NCBI GenBank assembly: GCA_050486545.1 | Contig: JBJHDM010000064.1 | Span: 1-17,527 of the forward strand | Length of the DNA stretch: 17,527 bases | From: DAOMNN01 sp050486545 | GTDB lineage: Bacteria; Pseudomonadota; Gammaproteobacteria; Burkholderiales; Rhodocyclaceae | Direction of reading: 5' to 3' | Shown here: piece by piece, positions 1 to 5,397 of the stretch | Layout of the letters: each line of letters begins with the position of its first letter | Position numbering within the stretch: position 1 is the stretch's first letter | Translations under genes and position numbers: made by a program | Notes under the pieces: model-generated | Databases searched by the model: none | What the model saw: only the letters and a program-made list of their open reading frames with translations | Told to the model about the DNA's origin: nothing

Positions 1-313
1 CACCCGCCCAGGCGATGCGGTTGTGCTTCCAGCAGCCGAGCCGGTCGATGCGCAATTCGAACGGGGCAAACCGGATTCGATCGCCAAGTTCGAAGAGGCG
101 TTCGACGCGATCGGCGGTCTGGTTGCCGAGAAATGCGATCGTCATATGCAGCGTATCCATCCGCATCAATCGGCCGCCGCAGGCCCGATGCTGTGTCCGT
201 CCCGCGGCATGCAGCCTGCGCGCGGCCTCGGGCTCGGGCCATACCGCAAAGAAAACGCGAGAAGTCTCCGGTGGTTCCGGATGAACCGGGTCGGAATCAG
301 CCGGCGTCTTCAT
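1..313 (-). CDS. thpR: RNA 2',3'-cyclic phosphodiesterase / 2'-5' RNA ligase family (ThpR), C-terminus cut off
   Basis: This is the N-terminal part (about 104 residues) of a protein of the 2H phosphoesterase superfamily. ThpR opens 2',3'-cyclic phosphates on RNA ends and can reversibly join 2'-5' ends; its physiological substrate is unsettled. The translation begins with a Pro/Glu-rich leader, then RVFFAVWP (residues 19-26), the usual first strand. The first HxTx catalytic motif is HMTI (H56, T58), followed by AFLGN. Near the window edge is W-K-H-N-R-I-A-W-A-G, also typical of the family. The second HxTx motif lies outside the window. The ATG at 313-311 is the first start in this frame after ispF and overlaps the 3' end of ispF by 17 bases, so the gene is probably translated together with ispF. 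No convincing Shine-Dalgarno is seen. Family assignment is firm; the symbol is by family similarity. Confidence 0.85.
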   Translation of the reverse strand, partial: MKTPADSDPVHPEPPETSRVFFAVWPEPEAARRLHAAGRTQHRACGGRLMRMDTLHMTIAFLGNQTADRVERLFELGDRIRFAPFELRIDRLGCWKHNRIAWAG

Positions 314-800
314 GGTCCGGGCGCGCGAGCAGCACCACCACCTGCGCGGCGATGCCCTCCCCGCGGCCGGTGAAGCCCAGCTTCTCGGTCGTCTTGCCCT
401 TGATGTTCACGTCGCGCGCGCCGATCCCGAGATCGTCGGCGATGTTGCGCGCCATGGCTGCAACATGAGGCAGGATTTTCGGTGCGCGGCAGATCACCGT
501 CGCATCGACATTGACCGCCTCGTAGCCTTCTGCACGCACGCGGTCGAACGCGGCGCGCAGCAGCACGCGGCTGTCGGCCCCGGCATGCGCCGGATCCGTA
601 TCCGGAAACATCCTGCCGATGTCGCCAAGACCTGCTGCACCAAGGAGCGCATCGGTCAGCGCGTGCAGCAGCACGTCCGCGTCCGAGTGCCCCAGCAGCC
701 CAAACTCGAACGGGATGGTGACGCCGCCGATCACCAGAGGGCGCCCGCGCACCAGTGCATGCACGTCGAATCCCTGGCCGATGCGAAAGGATGGTCTCAT
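297..800 (-). CDS. ispF: 2-C-methyl-D-erythritol 2,4-cyclodiphosphate synthase
   Basis: IspF is the fifth enzyme of the non-mevalonate (MEP) isoprenoid pathway. It converts CDP-ME 2-phosphate to MEcPP and CMP, as a cytoplasmic homotrimer with a divalent metal at each active site. The 167-residue translation has the family length and signature: FDVHAL with metal ligands D12 and H14, GHSDADVLLHALTDALLG with the third ligand H46, FPDTDP, and the C-terminal TTEKLGFTGRGEGI. I chose the ATG at 800-798 rather than the upstream ATG at 830. It places RIGQGFDVHA at the usual N-terminal position and forms a classic ATGA overlap with the ispD stop codon (797-799), implying translational coupling. Its 3' end overlaps thpR by 17 bases. 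Confidence 0.97.
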   Translation of the reverse strand: MRPSFRIGQGFDVHALVRGRPLVIGGVTIPFEFGLLGHSDADVLLHALTDALLGAAGLGDIGRMFPDTDPAHAGADSRVLLRAAFDRVRAEGYEAVNVDATVICRAPKILPHVAAMARNIADDLGIGARDVNIKGKTTEKLGFTGRGEGIAAQVVVLLARPDHEDAG

Positions 801-1504
801 ATCAGGTTTCCCCTGTTGCGCAGGATCCACTCGGCCAGGTGAAGGTCGAGTGGATAGGTCACCTTCAGGTTCGTGGCATCACCCTCGACCAGGCGCGGAT
901 GCAGGCCTGCGGCTTCGATGGCGCTGGCCTCGTCGGTGACGTCCTGTGCCGCTTCGAGTGCGCGGCGCAGCATCACGTAGCGGAACATCTGCGGTGTCTG
1001 TGCCTGCCAAAGGCGCTCGCGCGGGACCGTCTGCAGCACGTGGCGGCGCTCGTCAGCGCGCTTGAGCGTATCGGCCACCGGCACGGCCAGCAGGCCGCCA
1101 ACCTCCTCGTGCGCCAGTTCGCGGATCAGCTTCTCGACATGCCACGGTGCAATGCAGGGCCGGGCCGCATCGTGCACCAGCACCCAGTCGGACTGTGCCG
1201 CTTCGGACGAGAGGGTGCGAAGTCCGGCCAGGACCGAATCGGCACGGGTCGCCCCGCCACAGAACAAGGGAACGAGCTTCGGCCCCAGTGCCGACCAATC
1301 GTGCCGACGCCACTCGGCATCTCCGACCGAAAGGACGACGAACACGCGGTCGATATCGGGCAAGGCGCACAGCACCGACAAGGCATGGTGGATCAGCGGC
1401 TTTCCCATCAACGGCAGATACTGCTTGGGCATGTCCGCACCCATCCGGCTTCCGGTTCCGGCAGCGGGTACGATCGCGAAATGACGGGACTGGAAAGCCT
1501 GCAT
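797..1504 (-). CDS. ispD: 2-C-methyl-D-erythritol 4-phosphate cytidylyltransferase
   Basis: IspD transfers CMP from CTP to MEP, giving CDP-ME in the third step of the MEP isoprenoid pathway. The 235-residue protein carries the expected motifs in order: PAAGTGSRMG (13-22, nucleotide loop), PKQY (26-29), the RADSV segment, VHDAARP, ADTLKR, QTPQMF, TDEASAIE and NLKVTYPLDL near the C-terminus. It is the first gene of the visible minus-strand operon ispD-ispF-thpR and overlaps ispF by four bases (ATGA). Separate ispD and ispF genes, rather than an ispDF fusion, are typical of Gamma- and Betaproteobacteria. The gap to the divergent chrA start (1505-1701) must hold promoters for both directions, but I see no strong sigma-70 pair there. 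Confidence 0.97.
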   Translation of the reverse strand: MQAFQSRHFAIVPAAGTGSRMGADMPKQYLPLMGKPLIHHALSVLCALPDIDRVFVVLSVGDAEWRRHDWSALGPKLVPLFCGGATRADSVLAGLRTLSSEAAQSDWVLVHDAARPCIAPWHVEKLIRELAHEEVGGLLAVPVADTLKRADERRHVLQTVPRERLWQAQTPQMFRYVMLRRALEAAQDVTDEASAIEAAGLHPRLVEGDATNLKVTYPLDLHLAEWILRNRGNLI

Positions 1505-1701
1505 GGGCGCGATTCTACGCGAAAGGCCGGGCGAAACGGCACCGCTTCTCGGGACGCTCCTGCAATCCGGGTGCGCTCATGGCGCGCTCGAACGGGCATA
1601 CTGCAGGCTTGGCTACACGGTACGTGGATGGGCCACCCTCGGTCTCCCGTCGCTCGCTTCGGATATCCGCCTTTCATCCGCCCAGAAGAGTCCATGCATT
1701 C

Positions 1702-3039
1702 ATGAGTCCGTCTCCGGCCCGCCCTTCACATCCCACCTTTCGCGAAGCCTTCCTGTACTGGCTCAAGCTCGGCTTCATCAGCTTCGGCGGGCCTGCCGGT
1801 CAGATCGCGATCATGCATCAGGAACTGGTGGAGAAGCGCCGCTGGATTTCCGAGCGGCGATTCCTGCACGCACTCAACTACTGCATGGTGCTGCCCGGAC
1901 CGGAGGCGCAGCAACTCGCAATCTACATCGGCTGGATGCTTCACCGGAGCTGGGGCGGCATCGTCGCCGGAACACTTTTCGTACTGCCCTCGCTGTTCAT
2001 CCTGTCGTCTCTCACGTGGATCTACCTCGAATTCGGCGACGTACGCTTCGTTCAGGGCCTTTTCAACGGCATCAAGCCCGCTGTCGTCGCCATCGTGGTG
2101 TTCGCTGCCTGGCGAATCGGGAGTCGCGCGCTGCAGAACCGCTTGTTGTGGGCGTTCGCGGCCGCATCGTTTCTGGCCATCTTCGTTGCGGGCGTACCGT
2201 TTCCGTGGATCGTCCTGAGCGCGGGAATCCTCGGCGCGATCGGTGGAAAACTCGCCCCGAAACAGTTCCTCCTGGGAGGGCATCCTGATGGCAGCGGCAA
2301 GTCATGGGGGCCGGCGCTGATCGACGACGACACGCCACCGCCTGCCCATGCGACTTATCGTCCGGGACGGCTGGTCGTATTGCTGGGCTTGTTCATGACG
2401 CTGTGGGCAATAGCGCTGCTTGCATTGCCGCCCGGCACGCTGAGCGAGATGGGCGGCTTCTTCACCAAAGCCGCGCTGGTCACGTTCGGCGGCGCCTACG
2501 CCGTGCTGCCCTACGTCTATCAGGGTGGCGTGGAAACCTACGGATGGCTGAGCGGCCCGCAGATGATCGACGGACTGGCCCTGGGAGAAACCACGCCCGG
2601 ACCACTCATCATGGTCGTCGCGTTCGTCGGCTTCGTCGGTGCCTGGACCCGGGAGATCTTCGGACCGGAAGCCCTCTTCCTGGCCGGGTTCGCGGGAGCT
2701 GCCGTCGCCACCTTCTTCACCTTTCTGCCGAGCTTCCTGTTCATTCTCGCCGGGGCACCGCTGGTCGAGTCCACACGCGGAAACTTGCGTTTCACTGCAC
2801 CGCTGACCGGCATCACGGCTGCGATCGTAGGTGTGATCCTGAACCTCGCGATCTTCTTCGGCTGGCACGTGTTGTGGCCGGACGCGACCACCTCCGCACC
2901 CTTCTCGGGAACCTTCGAATGGTTCTACGCCGCGATGTCGGTCGCCGCCTTCATCGCACTGTGGCGATTCCGCCAGGATGTCGTGCGGGTGATCGCCGCC
3001 AGTGCGGCCGTCGGACTTGTCTGGACGATGCTCGGCTGA
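1702..3039 (+). CDS. chrA: Chromate transporter family protein (ChrA, two-domain form)
   Basis: This 445-residue integral inner-membrane protein belongs to the CHR family, whose best-studied members export chromate and confer resistance. It has two homologous halves, the long-chain form. The first half has LKLGFISFGGPAGQIA (21-36), the family hallmark, and PGPEAQQL (65-72). The second half repeats it as TFGGAYAVLPYV (261-272) and ETTPGPLIM (296-304). About ten hydrophobic segments are visible, with a hydrophilic linker at roughly 183-222. The ATG at 1702 follows a weak AGAAGAG and starts ten residues before the conserved core; the open frame extends further upstream, but with no family similarity. 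It is monocistronic by layout: divergent from ispD and followed directly by a hairpin. Whether the true substrate here is chromate, sulfate or another oxyanion cannot be told from sequence. Confidence 0.93.
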   Translation: MSPSPARPSHPTFREAFLYWLKLGFISFGGPAGQIAIMHQELVEKRRWISERRFLHALNYCMVLPGPEAQQLAIYIGWMLHRSWGGIVAGTLFVLPSLFILSSLTWIYLEFGDVRFVQGLFNGIKPAVVAIVVFAAWRIGSRALQNRLLWAFAAASFLAIFVAGVPFPWIVLSAGILGAIGGKLAPKQFLLGGHPDGSGKSWGPALIDDDTPPPAHATYRPGRLVVLLGLFMTLWAIALLALPPGTLSEMGGFFTKAALVTFGGAYAVLPYVYQGGVETYGWLSGPQMIDGLALGETTPGPLIMVVAFVGFVGAWTREIFGPEALFLAGFAGAAVATFFTFLPSFLFILAGAPLVESTRGNLRFTAPLTGITAAIVGVILNLAIFFGWHVLWPDATTSAPFSGTFEWFYAAMSVAAFIALWRFRQDVVRVIAASAAVGLVWTMLG

Positions 3040-3059
3040 GGAGCGGCTCGCGCCGCTCC
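3040..3059 (+). terminator. Hairpin directly after chrA stop, possible terminator
   Basis: A perfect 8-bp inverted repeat, GGAGCGGC (3040-3047) and GCCGCTCC (3052-3059), has a TCGC tetraloop and begins on the base after the chrA stop codon (3037-3039). No T-run follows (the next bases are GTCGTCG), so it would be an imperfect intrinsic terminator or an mRNA 3'-end stabiliser. Confidence 0.5.
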
Positions 3060-3060
3060 G

Positions 3061-3116
3061 TCGTCGTGGCGTCCAGCGAACTCAGCCCTTCGTCGCCGAC
3101 AGCCACTTGACCGCAG
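3061..3116 (-). repeat. Direct repeat copy A: relic of the 3' end of ipdC
   Basis: These 56 bases match 13759-13814 at 50 positions in the same orientation. Copy B is the intact 3' end of ipdC plus the bases after its stop. Read on the minus strand, copy A ends A-V-K-W-L-S-A-T-K-G-stop (stop at 3084-3082), against G-V-K-R-L-S-A-T-K-G-stop in IpdC. Upstream, R-F can still be aligned across a 3-base gap before the similarity is lost near 3123. Two of the three coding differences in the aligned block are synonymous (CTG/CTC and TCG/TCC; the third is TGG/AGG), and similarity continues about 20 bases past the stop. This is a true DNA repeat, not a chance peptide match. It may be an attachment-site-like border or the stump of a deleted paralogue. 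Confidence 0.75.
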
Positions 3117-3135
3117 GGAACCTTAATACCATTAT
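3107..3135 (+). promoter_or_regulatory. Putative sigma-70 promoter of the arsR-rhodanese gene
   Basis: TTGACC (3107-3112) and CATTAT (3130-3135) are separated by 17 bases, in a locally AT-rich patch that stands out from the GC-rich surroundings. The palindromic operator candidate at 3135-3151 begins at the last base of the -10 box and would cover the start of transcription. The -35 box lies inside repeat copy A. Confidence 0.45.
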
Positions 3136-3151
3136 TCAACCAAATGATTGA
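3135..3151. promoter_or_regulatory. Putative ArsR-type operator, box 1
   Basis: The sequence TTCAACCAAATGATTGA is an imperfect palindrome (TCAA-N8-TTGA, with inner CA/TG also symmetric). It sits between the proposed -10 box and the start codon of the ArsR-rhodanese gene. The same TTCAA-N8-TTGA arrangement occurs before the DsrE-headed operon at 4982-4999. Palindromes of this kind over the promoter are usual targets of ArsR/SmtB-family repressors, so autoregulation is the simplest reading. Confidence 0.5.
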
Positions 3152-3176
3152 CAATGATCCCACTCAAGGCCTTGGA

Positions 3177-3848
3177 ATGTCGTCGTCAACCAACCCGAAA
3201 TACTTGCTGTTCGAGCAGTTCGCCCGAGTCGCCAAGGCTCTCGGCCAGGTTCATCGGCTCGAGATCGTCGAGGCCCTGGCCCAGGGCGAACGCGGCGTTG
3301 AAGCGCTGGCCCGCAGCACCGGCCTGAGCATCGCCAACACTTCCCAGCATCTGCAGCAGTTGCGCCAGGCCGGGCTCGTCGTGTCGCGCAAGGAAGGCAC
3401 GCATGTGATCTACCGGTTGAGCGGCGATGACGTGATCGGGCTGCTCGGCGCTCTGCAGCACACCGCCGAACGCCATATCGCCGAGGTCGACCGCGTCGTC
3501 CACAGCTATTACCACGACCGCGACGCGATGGAACCGGTCTCGCGCGCCGAACTGATGGCGCGCATCCACGACGGCACCGCGACCGTCATCGACGTGCGCC
3601 CGGCCGACGAATTCGCCGCCGGGCACTTGCCCGGTGCGGTCAATATCCCGCTCAAGGACCTGGAGACGCGCCTGTCGTCACTCCCGCCTGGTCGCGAGGT
3701 CATCGCCTACTGCCGGGGGAACTGGTGCGTACTGTCGTTCGAGGCGGTGGCGCGCCTGCGCGAGCGGGGCATTTCGGCTAGGCGGCTTGCCGAAGGGTTT
3801 CCCGAGTGGAAGGTGGAAGGACTGCCGGTCGAGCGGATTCCGGGCTGA
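3177..3848 (+). CDS. ArsR-family transcriptional regulator fused to a C-terminal rhodanese domain
   Basis: This 223-residue protein is probably a cytoplasmic dimeric repressor. Residues about 8-95 form an ArsR/SmtB winged helix, with recognition-helix region STGLSIANTSQHLQQLRQAGLV and wing KEGTHVIYRL. Residues about 120-220 form a rhodanese domain, with IDVRPADEFAAGHLPGA and the active loop C-R-G-N-W-C (C179 and C184). These are the only cysteines in the protein; the helix-turn-helix part has none, so it lacks the metal-binding or SqrR-like cysteines of other ArsR proteins. Signal input through persulfidation of the rhodanese loop is therefore likely (inference). I chose the ATG at 3177, which has AAGG seven bases upstream, over the ATG at 3144, which lies inside the operator palindrome and has no ribosome site. 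Domain identity is firm; ligand and targets are inferred. Confidence 0.92.
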   Translation: MSSSTNPKYLLFEQFARVAKALGQVHRLEIVEALAQGERGVEALARSTGLSIANTSQHLQQLRQAGLVVSRKEGTHVIYRLSGDDVIGLLGALQHTAERHIAEVDRVVHSYYHDRDAMEPVSRAELMARIHDGTATVIDVRPADEFAAGHLPGAVNIPLKDLETRLSSLPPGREVIAYCRGNWCVLSFEAVARLRERGISARRLAEGFPEWKVEGLPVERIPG

Positions 3849-3878
3849 TTCCGGACGTGGTGAATTCATGAAGGCCGC

Positions 3879-3895
3879 CGGCCGCCGCGCGGCCG
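3879..3895 (+). terminator. GC hairpin after the arsR-rhodanese gene
   Basis: A 7-bp perfect stem, CGGCCGC and GCGGCCG, has a 3-base loop and lies about 30 bases after the stop codon. No T-tract follows. It may attenuate read-through into the hydroxylase gene. The rest of the 144-base gap (3849-3992) shows no gene or promoter I can support. In such GC-rich sequence short stems also arise by chance. Confidence 0.25.
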
Positions 3896-3992
3896 AGCAC
3901 GCCCCCGCCGGCAGGAGCATCGGCACGCTTGCGGCGTCCATTGGCCGACAGCGGTGCAGGTGCCGCCTTAAGAAGGTTCGGAGCACGATGCT

Positions 3993-4871
3993 GTGACGGC
4001 TCACGACTGGCTTCTCGCCCACGAGATCGCCGTTCGATTCGGCTTTTTTGTCGGCGTCTTCGCGATGGTTGCGGTGTGGGAACGGTTCGCGCCGCGCCGT
4101 GCACTCACGCTGTCGAGGGCGCTGCGCTGGAGCGCCAATCTGGGTTTGGTGGTGCTCAACACCATCGTGCTGCGGCTGGTGTTCCCGGCCGCGGCGGTCG
4201 GCATGGCCGCCTTCACCGCTCACCACGGCTGGGGGCTGTTCAATCATTTCGAGGGGCCCTTCCTGTTCGCGGTGGTCGTTTCGGTCATCGCGCTGGATTT
4301 CGTGATCTACCTGCAACACGTCATGGTTCACGCGGTCCCCGTACTGTGGCGACTGCATCGCGTCCACCACGCCGATCCCGACTTCGACCTGACCACCGGC
4401 GCGCGCTTCCACCCACTGGAGATCCTGCTGTCGATGATGATCAAGTTCGCTGCGATCGCAGTGCTAGGCGCCCCAGTCGTCGCCGTGGTCGTTTTCGAAG
4501 TATTGCTCAACGCAACCGCGATGTTCAATCACGGCAACCTCCGCCTGCCTGCCGCAGTTGACCGCGTGCTGCGTTGGATCGTCGTCACACCTGACATGCA
4601 CCGCGTACACCACTCGATCGAGGCCGACGAGACCAACAGCAACTTCGGCTTCAACCTCCCGTGGTGGGACCGCCTGTGCGGCACCTACCGCGACCAGCCG
4701 CGTGCAGGTCACGAGGGCATGACGATCGGCATCGACGGACACCGCGATTCGCGCGAGGTGGCGCGGCTGCCGGGAATGTTGATGCTCCCGTTCCGCGACC
4801 TCGACCGCGACCTTGACCGCTACGTAATCAACCGCCGCCAGTGGGGCGGGAACGCCAACGGACAAGACTGA
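3993..4871 (+). CDS. Sterol desaturase / fatty acid hydroxylase superfamily membrane protein
   Basis: This 292-residue integral membrane protein has the three histidine clusters that hold the di-iron centre in this superfamily: H109-x3-H113 (HVMVH), H122-x2-H125-H126 (LHRVHH) and H203-x2-H206-H207 (MHRVHHS). Accessory histidines H140 (RFHP) and H180 (FNHGN) are also at typical places. Four or more hydrophobic helices are seen at roughly 13-30, 48-68, 88-106 and 148-172. Such enzymes use O2 to hydroxylate or desaturate lipids, carotenoids or sterol-like molecules; the substrate here cannot be assigned. The start is GTG at 3993, with GGAG nine bases upstream. It follows the regulator gene on the same strand after 144 bases and could share its transcript. 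The C-terminus is short and hydrophilic. Confidence 0.9.
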   Translation: MTAHDWLLAHEIAVRFGFFVGVFAMVAVWERFAPRRALTLSRALRWSANLGLVVLNTIVLRLVFPAAAVGMAAFTAHHGWGLFNHFEGPFLFAVVVSVIALDFVIYLQHVMVHAVPVLWRLHRVHHADPDFDLTTGARFHPLEILLSMMIKFAAIAVLGAPVVAVVVFEVLLNATAMFNHGNLRLPAAVDRVLRWIVVTPDMHRVHHSIEADETNSNFGFNLPWWDRLCGTYRDQPRAGHEGMTIGIDGHRDSREVARLPGMLMLPFRDLDRDLDRYVINRRQWGGNANGQD

Positions 4872-4888
4872 GCGACCACGCTGACCAC

Positions 4889-4908
4889 AACCCGGTGCGC
4901 CTTGGGTT
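4889..4908 (+). terminator. Weak hairpin after the hydroxylase gene
   Basis: AACCCGG (4889-4895) can pair with CC plus GGGTT (4900-4901 and 4904-4908) around a TGCG loop, with a TT bulge. It starts 17 bases after the stop and is followed by TTCTCC rather than a clean T-run. It is a possible weak terminator separating the hydroxylase gene from the next operon. Confidence 0.3.
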
Positions 4909-4916
4909 CTCCAGGA

Positions 4917-4948
4917 TCTCCGACGATCCGGGTCTCCGACGATCCGGG
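4917..4948 (+). repeat. Perfect 16-bp tandem duplication next to the operon promoter
   Basis: TCTCCGACGATCCGGG occurs twice back to back (4917-4932 and 4933-4948) and ends exactly where the TTGACA -35 candidate begins (4949). With the preceding GGA the first unit can also form a small GGATC/GATCC stem. It could be a recent slippage duplication or a pair of activator sites; there is no way to tell from one sequence. Confidence 0.85.
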
Positions 4949-4978
4949 TTGACAAGATGAAGACTCTCGACGTAACTT
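4949..4978 (+). promoter_or_regulatory. Putative promoter of the DsrE-headed operon
   Basis: A perfect -35 hexamer TTGACA (4949-4954) is followed after 18 bases by a poor -10 (TAACTT, 4973-4978). An alternative is TTATCT (4977-4982) with TAGTAT (5000-5005), spaced 17, which would place the palindrome exactly between -35 and -10. In both readings the operator candidate at 4982-4999 overlaps the polymerase footprint. The stretch 4970-5020 is strongly AT-rich for this window. Confidence 0.45.
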
Positions 4979-4981
4979 ATC

Positions 4982-4999
4982 TTCAAGTACTCGATTGAA
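4982..4999. promoter_or_regulatory. Putative ArsR-type operator, box 2
   Basis: TTCAAGTACTCGATTGAA is a TTCAA-N8-TTGAA inverted repeat just upstream of the DsrE-family gene. Its arms and 8-base spacing match box 1 at 3135-3151, and both boxes also share GA immediately before the right arm. This suggests that the ArsR-rhodanese protein encoded about 1.1 kb upstream controls the operon. Confidence 0.5.
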
Positions 5000-5017
5000 T
5001 AGTATTTGTTACTTACG

Positions 5018-5025
5018 AAGGAGGT
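5018..5025 (+). promoter_or_regulatory. Near-perfect Shine-Dalgarno for the DsrE-family gene
   Basis: AAGGAGGT lies four bases before the ATG at 5030 and is fully complementary to the anti-Shine-Dalgarno of 16S rRNA. It fixes the start at 5030 rather than the in-frame ATG at 5006 and predicts very strong translation of the first gene of the operon. Confidence 0.85.
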
Positions 5026-5029
5026 CATC

Positions 5030-5380
5030 ATGAGCACGACGCTGTTCATCATCAATGACGCCCCGTACGGCAACGAACGGGCCTACAACGCGCTGCGTGT
5101 GGCGGGTGCACTGGCCAGCCAGGACGGGCAGCAGGTGCGCGTTTTCCTGATGGCCGACGCCGTCGGCTGCGCCAAGTCCGGGCAGAAGGTGCCGGAGGGC
5201 TATTACAACGTGCAGCTGATGCTCAACAAGGTGCTGCGCAAGGGTGAGGTCGCGCTGTGCGGGACATGCATGGACGCGCGGGGCCTGACCGAAACCGACA
5301 TGGTCGAAGGCGCCCGCCGCTCGACCCTTGCCGAACTTGCAGCCTGGACGGCCGAGGCCGGCAAGGTGCTGGTGTTTTGA
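5030..5380 (+). CDS. DsrE/DsrF-like family sulfur-relay protein
   Basis: This small cytoplasmic protein of 116 residues has the DsrE/TusD/YchN fold. It starts with LFIINDAPYGNERAYNALR (5-23), continues with VFLMADAVGCAKSGQKVPEGYYN and the cysteine motif L-C-G-T-C-M-D-A-R-G (76-85), and ends VLVF. The candidate sulfur-carrying residues are C47, C77 and C80. Relatives bind persulfide sulfur and pass it on in sulfur oxidation (DsrEFH) or tRNA thiolation (TusBCD); the single-gene CGTC-type seen here has no settled function. It is the first gene of the long plus-strand operon, with an ideal ribosome site, an operator-like palindrome upstream, and the flavoprotein gene 17 bases downstream. The pairing suggests that it supplies or accepts sulfur for that enzyme. 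Confidence 0.92.
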   Translation: MSTTLFIINDAPYGNERAYNALRVAGALASQDGQQVRVFLMADAVGCAKSGQKVPEGYYNVQLMLNKVLRKGEVALCGTCMDARGLTETDMVEGARRSTLAELAAWTAEAGKVLVF

Positions 5381-5397
5381 GCGCGGAAACCAGCACC

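Noticed and set aside
1147..1701. N-terminal extension of the chrA frame
   Set aside because: The extension runs antisense to ispD, is Arg/Pro-rich and has no ChrA similarity; the ATG at 1702 fits the family start.
3144..3176. Upstream ATG for the ArsR-rhodanese gene
   Set aside because: It lies within the operator palindrome, has no Shine-Dalgarno and adds residues unlike the family; the ATG at 3177 has AAGG at good spacing.
3849..3992. Small gene between the regulator and the hydroxylase (ATG at 3868)
   Set aside because: This ATG lies in the frame of the plus-strand shadow of the regulator gene; the short Arg/Ala-rich product has no ribosome site or recognisable similarity.
5377..5397. 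TTG start of the flavoprotein overlapping the DsrE stop
   Set aside because: In frame and possible, but the ATG at 5398 places the FAD loop at the usual distance and has an acceptable ribosome site.
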